Part shown: positions 1-6,148 of the stretch, in pieces | How the letters are laid out: each line of letters begins with the position of its first letter | Position numbering within the stretch: the stretch's first letter is position 1 | Assembly: GCA_938008535.1 (NCBI GenBank) | Contig: CALLKF010000166.1 | Location: forward strand, 1 to 30,334 | DNA from: an uncultured Saprospirales bacterium | GTDB lineage: Bacteria; Bacteroidota; Bacteroidia; Chitinophagales; JADIYW01 | Reading direction: 5' to 3' | Length of the DNA stretch: 30,334 bases | Notes under the pieces: model-generated | The model's input: the letters and a program-made list of their open reading frames with translations, nothing else | Databases searched by the model: none | What the model was told of the DNA's origin: nothing | Translations under genes and position numbers: made by a program

Positions 1-48
1 CGAGATAGTGGTCAGTGACTGGAGTTCAGACGTGTGCTCTTCCGATCT
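1..48 (+). other. Illumina P7-side adapter contamination
   Basis: Bases 15-48 match the 34-nt Illumina read-2/multiplexing primer sequence (begins GTGACTGGAGTTC, ends CTCTTCCGATCT). Bases 1-6 (CGAGAT) match the end of the P7 flow-cell sequence, and the eight bases between (AGTGGTCA, 7-14) sit exactly where an i7 index belongs, so 6+8+34 accounts for all 48 bases. Translated, it gives the artefact peptide SDWSSDVCSSDL. This is sequencing-library DNA that was not trimmed before assembly. Confidence 0.97.
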
Positions 49-49
49 T

Positions 50-412
50 CTTATAAATATGAGCATCGTATTTGTTGTCATTATGCTATTATTTGCAGTT
101 ATATTTAAACTGCTTCCAGATGGTAAAATTAAATGGAAATATATAATAGCTGGAGCATTTTGCAGTACCTTTTTATTTATGATTGGCAAATTTGCAATTA
201 GTGCATACATTGGCATTTCTAATATTGCATCAATTTATGGAGCTGCTGGCTCAGTAATCATTATATTAATTTGGGTATACTATACTGCAATGATTTTATA
301 TTTTGGTGCTGAGATTGTAAAAGCATACGCTAATTATAATCATTCACCAATTACACCAAATGATTTCTCCGTAAAAATTGAAACTGGAGAAATTGAACTT
401 CCAAAAAAATAA
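50..412 (+). CDS. YihY/BrkB family membrane protein, 3' fragment
   Basis: Only the C-terminal ~120 residues are present because the contig breaks into adapter sequence at base 48; the start given is the first whole codon after the adapter. Three hydrophobic segments are visible: near the beginning (MSIVFVVIMLLFAVIFKLL), after the PDGKIKWK loop, and in the last third. The signature YGAAGS, followed by a hydrophobic stretch with WVYYTAMILYFGAE, is characteristic of the YihY/BrkB (formerly 'ribonuclease BN') inner-membrane family. The molecular function of this family is not settled; BrkB itself was linked to serum resistance in Bordetella. The hydrophilic tail after GAEIVKAY is cytoplasmic-looking. 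The true N-terminus cannot be recovered from this window. Confidence 0.85.
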   Translation, partial: LINMSIVFVVIMLLFAVIFKLLPDGKIKWKYIIAGAFCSTFLFMIGKFAISAYIGISNIASIYGAAGSVIIILIWVYYTAMILYFGAEIVKAYANYNHSPITPNDFSVKIETGEIELPKK

Positions 413-518
413 TGATTTCGGTGAATAATGTAATATTTTTTATAAGAACTATAACAATTCAGTCTGATTTTGACGCAACTTTGCAACAACAACTGATTCA
501 TAAGTAAAATAAATAAAT
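413..518 (+). other. intergenic, nothing recognised
   Basis: A 106-bp A+T-rich gap between the yihY fragment and the DUF4142 gene. I see no clear TAnnTTTG box or strong hairpin, so these same-strand genes may be co-transcribed or use a promoter I cannot recognise. Confidence 0.4.
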
Positions 519-1112
519 ATGGAATTTCAAACAAAATTTGCAATCACAGTAACAATAGTTTTAATAGCAATAACAGTTACGTTTGGCGTTCTTTCATGTG
601 AGCAATTTTCAAGAACAGAAGAAAGTAAAGACATTGCAGTAAATCATAATGAAACAAGATTTACAGATACTTGCCAAGCAAACGATGCTCAATTTTTGGT
701 AGATGCAGCACTTATCAATTATCATGAAATTGCGTTAGGACAACTAGCAAATGCAAAAACAAAAACGCCAGAAATATTATTGATGGCGCAAACCTTGGTT
801 GACGAACACACAAAATCTATGATTGATTTAAAATTATTAGCTGATAAAAAAAATGTAACCTTACCAGCTTCTGGAGAAAATGATTCTAAAGAAGCAAATA
901 ATAAATTATTGAAATTAAAAGGTACAGCTTTTGACAAAGCATATTCTACTGTTATGGTTGATGAACATGAAATTGCCATTACAAAATTTGAGAATGCAAT
1001 AAAAAATGTAATGAATGACGAAATTAGAGATTGGGCCTCGTTAATGTTGCCATCTTTGAAAATGCATTTAGCTGATGCGATTAAATGTCAGCAAAAATTT
1101 AGTGTGAAATAA
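519..1112 (+). CDS. DUF4142 family lipoprotein
   Basis: A 197-residue protein with an N-terminal hydrophobic segment (about residues 7-25) ending in VLSC, so Cys27 is a likely lipidation site. The body is a helical bundle with the DUF4142 pattern: NDAQFLVDAALINYHEIALGQLA near the start of the domain, LVDEHTKSMIDLKLLA in the middle, and MVDEHEIAITKFENA after it. The paired D-E-H motifs are typical of this ferritin-like family, which is common in Bacteroidota and proteobacteria and has no proven function. Some annotations call it an outer-membrane or stress-related protein. The next gene follows 39 bp downstream on the same strand, suggesting a two-gene unit. Family assignment is confident; function is unknown. 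Confidence 0.85.
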   Translation: MEFQTKFAITVTIVLIAITVTFGVLSCEQFSRTEESKDIAVNHNETRFTDTCQANDAQFLVDAALINYHEIALGQLANAKTKTPEILLMAQTLVDEHTKSMIDLKLLADKKNVTLPASGENDSKEANNKLLKLKGTAFDKAYSTVMVDEHEIAITKFENAIKNVMNDEIRDWASLMLPSLKMHLADAIKCQQKFSVK

Positions 1113-1151
1113 AAATTCAAAAAATTATTAATAAAATAAAAAATAAATAAA

Positions 1152-1571
1152 ATGAAAGACAATCAAAAAGACCAAACGGGTAAAAACGACCAAACAGATC
1201 AACAAAAGCAACACAATTCTTCTTCAAATCAACCTTCAAAAAATCGCGAATTTGAGAATGAGAATTTAAAGAAAAAAGAAGATTTAGAAATTGAACAACC
1301 AAATAAAGAAGAAAAAGAAAAGAATGAAATTTTTGATCCGAAAATGGAAAAAGATAAAATTCATCCAAACACAGAAAAAAGAATAGAAACTGACAAAATC
1401 AAAAAACAACCAGAATCAGTTGAAAAAGATGCAGACAAAACTGATGTTGTTAGCGAACATTTCACAAATCCACAAAAAAATCAAACGCCAGAAAACAAAG
1501 ATGTAACCAATCAAGATATTCAACATGATATTACAAACAAAAACGATTATGAATCAAAATTAAATTACTAA
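1152..1571 (+). CDS. hydrophilic, probably disordered K/E/N/Q-rich protein
   Basis: I do not recognise a family. The 139-residue product is almost entirely polar: Lys, Glu, Asp, Asn, Gln and Thr dominate, there is no Cys, Trp or Gly-rich stretch, and aromatic residues are few. There is no signal peptide or membrane segment. The composition predicts an intrinsically disordered cytoplasmic protein, reminiscent of hydrophilin/LEA-like stress proteins, although the low glycine content does not meet the hydrophilin definition. It follows the DUF4142 gene by 39 bp on the same strand and is likely co-transcribed with it. The ATG at 1152 is preceded by an A-rich leader. The long open frame with a sharp change to stop-rich sequence after 1571 supports a real gene, but A-rich DNA can hold spurious frames, so confidence is moderate. 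Confidence 0.6.
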   Translation: MKDNQKDQTGKNDQTDQQKQHNSSSNQPSKNREFENENLKKKEDLEIEQPNKEEKEKNEIFDPKMEKDKIHPNTEKRIETDKIKKQPESVEKDADKTDVVSEHFTNPQKNQTPENKDVTNQDIQHDITNKNDYESKLNY

Positions 1572-1689
1572 TTGAAGTAGTAATCAACGCAACGGTATTG
1601 AAATGAATAATTAAAAGAATGAATAGTTATCCTATACAATGAAATTATGATAATTTTTTAAAAGCGATAAGGATGCTAATTTTATTATG

Positions 1690-1739
1690 AATAGAGTTTT
1701 ATTTTTAAATTGTGTGTTTTTACTTTCCATAACTCTATT
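1690..1739. other. weak inverted repeat next to methyltransferase stop
   Basis: AATAGAGTT at 1690-1698 is perfectly complementary to AACTCTATT at 1731-1739, which directly abuts the stop codon of the minus-strand methyltransferase. The stem is only 9 bp, A+T-rich and has a 32-nt loop, so this is a weak terminator candidate at best. Confidence 0.3.
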
Positions 1740-2651
1740 TTATATTTTGATACCGTTGTTATTTTTTTCAAAAACATAAACTAAACTGGAATAATTTCCA
1801 GTTTTTTTTGCTGATTGATTTGATTTAATACCAGTAAAAATTGCCTTAAAATATGCTACTAATTTTGATGTTCCTTTATGCCATTCGCTACGCATCGAAA
1901 CGTAATAAGCATCTAAAAATAATGGATGCTGTGATTGAAATTGAAATTGATGTTGTTCAACAATCTCCTTAATATTTTTTGGCGAATAATGATAAATATG
2001 TCGCGGTACATCTAAAGCATCCCAAAATTTTCCATATTTTTTTGCATCAAAACTTTCAATATTCGGTACTGCAATAATTAATTTTCCATTTGGTTTCAGC
2101 CATTTATTAAAATAATCAATTTGATTGTGCAAATCATGTACATGTTCTAAAACGTGCCAAAGTGTAATTACATCAAACTTTTTTTCTTCTATATTTTTTG
2201 ATGCTTCAACAGAATAAGTATCAACGTTGTTAACTGATTTTGCTACTGTTCTTGCTTGTTCATCTGGCTCTACACCTTCAGCAAAAATATTATTTTGTTT
2301 CACAAAACCTAAAAAATCACCAGTGCCACAACCAAAATCTAACAATGAAAAACCTTGTTTTTTATTAACCAAATTTTGTATCAATTCCAGCTTTTTTCCT
2401 TTCATATAATTACGCGCATAACGATAAACGCTTTGCACCAAACCTTTTGTGTGGCTGGTATGTGACATATAAGTTGGTGCATTATAATACTTTCCAATCT
2501 CATTAACATCTGGTCTTGGATTGGTAAAAACAAAACCACATGCGTTGCATTTTACTATTGTATATTTTTCATCTGCATAGTTATCTTTTGCTTCAGCATA
2601 TAAACTAAAATCAGATTTTCCGCAGCAATAACAGTTTTGTATAGTTTCCAT
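1740..2651 (-). CDS. class I SAM-dependent methyltransferase with N-terminal zinc ribbon
   Basis: A 303-residue protein. The N-terminus carries two cysteine knuckles, C7-x2-C10 and C35-x2-C38 (CNACG), followed by the F-T-N-P-R-P stretch often seen in zinc-ribbon methyltransferases of polysaccharide and antibiotic clusters. The Rossmann-fold motif I is LLDFGCGTGDF at 103-113, the acidic motif II region is GVEPD near 126, and TLWHVLEHVHD near 163-173 is the usual post-I/motif IV region of Methyltransf_23-type enzymes. It probably transfers a methyl group from S-adenosylmethionine to a small molecule or sugar; the substrate cannot be deduced. It lies downstream of the 2OG oxygenase on the same strand, separated by a repeat hairpin, so both may modify the same surface component. 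That is inference only. Confidence 0.85.
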   Translation of the reverse strand: METIQNCYCCGKSDFSLYAEAKDNYADEKYTIVKCNACGFVFTNPRPDVNEIGKYYNAPTYMSHTSHTKGLVQSVYRYARNYMKGKKLELIQNLVNKKQGFSLLDFGCGTGDFLGFVKQNNIFAEGVEPDEQARTVAKSVNNVDTYSVEASKNIEEKKFDVITLWHVLEHVHDLHNQIDYFNKWLKPNGKLIIAVPNIESFDAKKYGKFWDALDVPRHIYHYSPKNIKEIVEQHQFQFQSQHPLFLDAYYVSMRSEWHKGTSKLVAYFKAIFTGIKSNQSAKKTGNYSSLVYVFEKNNNGIKI

Positions 2652-2662
2652 TTGATAAAGTT

Positions 2663-2725
2663 GTGAGTCGTGAGTCGTGAGTCAAAAAAAATTACTTGGT
2701 AAACTATCGTCACGACTTACGACTC
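2663..2725. repeat. GTGAGTC tandem repeat forming a long hairpin
   Basis: Three perfect tandem copies of GTGAGTC lie at 2663-2683. Bases 2665-2680 pair with 2710-2725 as a 16-bp stem in which the only non-Watson-Crick pair is a G-U wobble; the loop is about 29 nt. The right arm ends one base before the oxygenase stop codon. A related partial copy (ACGACTCACAAC) occurs at 13775-13786, so this appears to be a dispersed intergenic element. It may act as a transcript-end or REP-like element. Confidence 0.7.
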
Positions 2726-3565
2726 TTAAGTGTTTCTAAATTTTTTAATCGCTTTAACAATAATTGGTGGCAATAAATCGTTTGCTAAATTTACCATAGA
2801 ATTAAACAATTTCATTTTGCCAGAATCTTGTCCATCTCGCGTTGCAAATGTAGTAGTAATTCTTGCTTTATCACCAACATTTACTTCACCTTCAGGTCTT
2901 CCATTGGTATAATAATATAACGCAATAGAACGTCTACTTCTATCTGGTGGACACGTTAAAGGATCTGGCAAACCATGCCAAGAAAAATCGGTTGTTGAAA
3001 ACATAGCCAAGCGATTGAATTGAGGTAAAATTTTAGTTACACATTTACTCATATCGCGTTCCCAAAGTTCAAAATGGCCACCGTATTCTTCTTTCCAATC
3101 TTCATTTAAATACACTAAAATATTTAAACGACGATCCAATTTTGTTAATTTATGCTTGTGAAAATCCACATGCATTTTTAAATAACCACCAGGTTTTATT
3201 TCATGAAAACCACCACCTTCAAAATATGGATCTGGAATTAATGTTTCTTTAATTCCAGTTAGATTTTGTAAAAACTCTAAAAATGGTTGTGAGTTTAAAA
3301 AATGTACGAATGCTTTGGTTTTTTCTCCAAATCTATATTCACCTTTTGTAGCTAATTTTAATTCATTAGGATTTTCATATTTTATATCATCTTTCGTTTT
3401 GCCAATTTCTGGAAATTCTTGAATGATTTCACGCAACATATCTGGATTGAATATATCATCAAAATATCCGCTTGGAAAAGGATTTGCATTGATGTATGTA
3501 TCGTGGTTTTGTTTGCCAAATTCTATTAATTCGGCAACTGTCCAATTATTATTTAAAAAGTTCAT
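2726..3565 (-). CDS. 2OG-Fe(II) oxygenase family protein
   Basis: A 279-residue protein with the double-stranded beta-helix signature of 2-oxoglutarate/Fe(II) oxygenases of the prolyl-4-hydroxylase-like group. The iron ligands are visible as H132-x-D134 in GGYLKMHVDFH and the distal H197 in FSWHGLP. The 2-oxoglutarate-binding arginine is R211 or R212 in the SRRSIALYYYT strand. YLNEDWKEEYGGHFELW (around 152-168) is typical of this family between the ligands. The N-terminal ~100 residues resemble the companion region seen in bacterial sugar or peptide hydroxylases. No signal peptide. The substrate is unknown. It precedes the zinc-ribbon methyltransferase on the same strand and follows moxR by about 95 bp. 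Confidence 0.85.
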   Translation of the reverse strand: MNFLNNNWTVAELIEFGKQNHDTYINANPFPSGYFDDIFNPDMLREIIQEFPEIGKTKDDIKYENPNELKLATKGEYRFGEKTKAFVHFLNSQPFLEFLQNLTGIKETLIPDPYFEGGGFHEIKPGGYLKMHVDFHKHKLTKLDRRLNILVYLNEDWKEEYGGHFELWERDMSKCVTKILPQFNRLAMFSTTDFSWHGLPDPLTCPPDRSRRSIALYYYTNGRPEGEVNVGDKARITTTFATRDGQDSGKMKLFNSMVNLANDLLPPIIVKAIKKFRNT

Positions 3566-3660
3566 GTTGTTTAATTAATACTGAAAGTTACGCAACAAAC
3601 ATCAAATCAATTAAAATTAAGTGTATGATTGTTGTCATATTTTCAGAATAAAAAAAATAT

Positions 3661-4626
3661 TTACAATAAATTAGAAATGATATGTTCGATAGAAACATTT
3701 TCAGCCTCTGCTTTAAAATTACGAATAATACGATGACGCAGAATTGGCAATGCAACAGCTTGCACATCTTCAATATCTGGCGAAAATTTTCCGTTGATGG
3801 CTGCATGACCTTTGGCAGCTAACACCAACGCCTGTGATGCACGAGGACCAGCGCCCCAACTTACGAACTCATTAATTATATTTACTGCTTTTGTAGTATT
3901 TGGACGTGTTGATGAAACTAATTTCACAGCATATTCAATTACATTATCTGCAATTGGCATTCTTCGAATTAAGTGTTGATAGGCAATTATTTCGTTGCCA
4001 TTAATTATTTTATTTACAACTTGACTATTGTCTGTTGTTGTAGATTTTACTACTTGCAACTCTTCTTCATATGTTGGATAATCCAACACAATATTGAACA
4101 TAAATCTGTCAAGCTGTGCTTCGGGCAACGGATAGGTTCCTTCTTGTTCAATTGGATTTTGTGTTGCTAACACAAAGAATGGCAATTCTAATTTATGTAC
4201 AGAACCAGCAGCTGTTACTTGTCGTTCCTGCATGGCTTCTAACAAAGCTGATTGTGTTTTTGGTGGTGTTCTGTTTATTTCATCAGCTAAAATTATATTA
4301 GCAAAAATTGGACCTCTATTAAATTGGAATTGTCGATTTTCATTTAATATTTCTGCACCAATAATATCCGATGGCATCAAATCTGGTGTGAATTGAACAC
4401 GTTTAAAATTTAAATCTAAAACTTCAGAAACGGTTTTAACTAATAATGTTTTTGCTAAACCTGGAACGCCGACTAATAAACTGTGACTATCACAAAAAAT
4501 AGACAATAAAACATACTTAATAACTTCGTCTTGACCAACAATTATTTTATTAACTTCTTGCTTTAATTGTTGATACGAAGCACTTAATTTATTTATTCCA
4601 TCGACGTCATCAGAAAATGAATGCAT
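3661..4626 (-). CDS. MoxR family AAA+ ATPase
   Basis: A 321-residue MoxR-type AAA+ protein. Walker A is GVPGLAKT at 53-60, Walker B is IILADE at 111-116 followed by the MoxR-specific INRTPPKTQSALLEAMQE, sensor 1 is ATQNP at 154-158, and LPEAQLDRFMF near 167-177 contains the arginine-finger region. MoxR ATPases are chaperones that help insert cofactors or assemble complexes, usually with von Willebrand factor A/DUF58 partner genes directly downstream. No such partner follows here; the next gene is an oxygenase. Instead the gene sits 3 bp after the surA-like chaperone, so the two are almost certainly co-transcribed and may act together in envelope protein folding. Assignment to MoxR is secure; the client is not known. 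Confidence 0.93.
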   Translation of the reverse strand: MHSFSDDVDGINKLSASYQQLKQEVNKIIVGQDEVIKYVLLSIFCDSHSLLVGVPGLAKTLLVKTVSEVLDLNFKRVQFTPDLMPSDIIGAEILNENRQFQFNRGPIFANIILADEINRTPPKTQSALLEAMQERQVTAAGSVHKLELPFFVLATQNPIEQEGTYPLPEAQLDRFMFNIVLDYPTYEEELQVVKSTTTDNSQVVNKIINGNEIIAYQHLIRRMPIADNVIEYAVKLVSSTRPNTTKAVNIINEFVSWGAGPRASQALVLAAKGHAAINGKFSPDIEDVQAVALPILRHRIIRNFKAEAENVSIEHIISNLL

Positions 4627-4629
4627 GAT

Positions 4630-5970
4630 TTATTGATTGAGATTAAGCTTAATAATTTCTGGACATTGTTTATATTCATCCGTTACCATAAGGTAGGTTT
4701 TCTTTAAATTTTTATCGAACCATTTTTGCAACATTTCTTCCTCTTTATCAGCTCGAGCCGCATTTTGCATTTTGTCGTAATCAACTTTTATATCTGCGAT
4801 ATGAGCATCAGTTCTTGATACAAGTTTTACAATTCTGAATGCTGGTGTGCCGTCATCTGTTTGATACATGATAGAAGGTGTTATTGCATCAATTTTCAAT
4901 GTATCAACCAATAAAAATAAACTTGGATCAATTTTATTTACTTCTAATAACGTTGAACCTGTTTCATTGTTTAATAAAGAACCACCAACGTTTTTAGATT
5001 GTTCATCTTGCGAAAAATCTTTTACAGCTTTTAAAAATGTAATTTTCTCTGATAAAATATCTTCACGAATTGAATCTAATTTCATGCGTGCATATTCTGC
5101 ATCTTTAGATGTTGTTTGAGGTCGAATTAAAATATGTTGAACTTGAATATTATCACCACGACGTTCTACCATTTTGATAATATGAAATCCAAAAGGTGTT
5201 TCTACTATATCGCTGATTTCACCAGCTTTCAATTTAAATGCAGCTCCTTCAAATTCACGTACAAAAGTACCACGTGGCACCATTTCTAACAAACCACCAT
5301 TTTGTGCAGACGAAATATCTTCAGAATATAGATTAGCCAATAATTCAAAACTTTCACCAGCTTTTAAGCGTTCTGCGATGCCTTTAACTTTATCTGAAGC
5401 TGCTTTACGTTGTTCATCTGAAACTTTTGGTTTCAATACAATTTGTTGCAATTCAATGGTAGCATTAAAATATGGCAAACTATCTTTCTTCAATTTTTCA
5501 AAATATGCTTTAACTTCTGATGGTGTAACTTTAGTTTCACCAGTAATTTTATTTCGCATTCTTGCCGACAGCATTTGCTCGCGAATATCATCACGGTAAT
5601 CATCCTTAATTTGCTCAACTGTTTTGTGATAATATTCTTCAAATGCTTCTTGCGAACCAGCAATGCCAATAAAGTAATTTACTTTTCTGGTTAATTCATC
5701 TTCAACTTCTTCATAAGCCAACGGTAAACTATCTCTAATTGCTTGCGTCGTCAACACTTTATTAATTATCAATTGATGTAATAATTGACAGCGATTTTGC
5801 TGTTCATCTGAACCACGAAGATTTAATAAATCGAGTTGATTTTCTATATCTGAACGTAAAATAATTTTATCGTTTACAATTGCATCAATTTTATCTAGTA
5901 AAATATTTTCTGCTTTTACAGCAAATTGTGCAACGAATAAGAAGAATAAAAGAGAAATTAATCTATGCAT
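4630..5970 (-). CDS. SurA-like periplasmic peptidyl-prolyl isomerase
   Basis: A 446-residue exported parvulin chaperone. The signal peptide (residues 1-20) ends in VKA before ENILL. Residues 23-165 form the SurA N-terminal chaperone region (DKIDAIVNDKIILRSDIENQL...). The first parvulin domain spans about 172-272, with LYSEDISSAQNGGLLEMVPRGTFVREFEGAAFKLKAGEISDIVETPFGFHIIK in pieces typical of the fold, and a second, more divergent one starts at VQHILIRPQ. SurA delivers unfolded outer-membrane proteins to the BAM complex. The ATG at 5968-5970 is supported by the signal peptide and by an upstream TACATTTG box. It leads an operon with moxR. A larger parvulin gene lies upstream on the same strand, so the organism carries a tandem pair of these chaperones. 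Confidence 0.92.
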   Translation of the reverse strand: MHRLISLLFFLFVAQFAVKAENILLDKIDAIVNDKIILRSDIENQLDLLNLRGSDEQQNRCQLLHQLIINKVLTTQAIRDSLPLAYEEVEDELTRKVNYFIGIAGSQEAFEEYYHKTVEQIKDDYRDDIREQMLSARMRNKITGETKVTPSEVKAYFEKLKKDSLPYFNATIELQQIVLKPKVSDEQRKAASDKVKGIAERLKAGESFELLANLYSEDISSAQNGGLLEMVPRGTFVREFEGAAFKLKAGEISDIVETPFGFHIIKMVERRGDNIQVQHILIRPQTTSKDAEYARMKLDSIREDILSEKITFLKAVKDFSQDEQSKNVGGSLLNNETGSTLLEVNKIDPSLFLLVDTLKIDAITPSIMYQTDDGTPAFRIVKLVSRTDAHIADIKVDYDKMQNAARADKEEEMLQKWFDKNLKKTYLMVTDEYKQCPEIIKLNLNQ

Positions 5971-5986
5971 TTTAGTATTTGAATGG

Positions 5987-5994
5987 CAAATGTA
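5987..5994 (-). promoter_or_regulatory. -7 promoter box for the surA-moxR operon
   Basis: On the minus strand this reads TACATTTG, a match to the Bacteroidota sigma-ABfr -7 consensus TAnnTTTG, 16 bp upstream of the surA-like ATG. No clear -33 TTG element stands at the standard distance. A palindrome (TAACATGAAATTTTATGTTA, 6013-6032) lies just upstream. Confidence 0.5.
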
Positions 5995-6012
5995 CGAAAA
6001 TGAACATTAGTT

Positions 6013-6032
6013 TAACATGAAATTTTATGTTA
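6013..6032. promoter_or_regulatory. palindrome upstream of the surA promoter
   Basis: TAACAT and ATGTTA arms flank an A/T core, giving a 9-bp stem with one G-T pair. It lies 18 bp upstream of the -7 box, roughly over the -33 region, where a regulator could bind. There is no direct evidence of function. Confidence 0.3.
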
Positions 6033-6148
6033 TTTGGCATGATTGTTAGTAAGTTAAGTTTTTTTAACGCTATGTCGATTGATGCTTATTATGACTTATA
6101 CCTTTTTGTTTTGGAGACAACAATAAGATACAAACTGTAATTAATAAA

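Noticed and set aside
8..58. N-terminal extension MVSDWSSDVCSSDL of the first reading frame
   Set aside because: It is encoded by the Illumina adapter, not by the genome.
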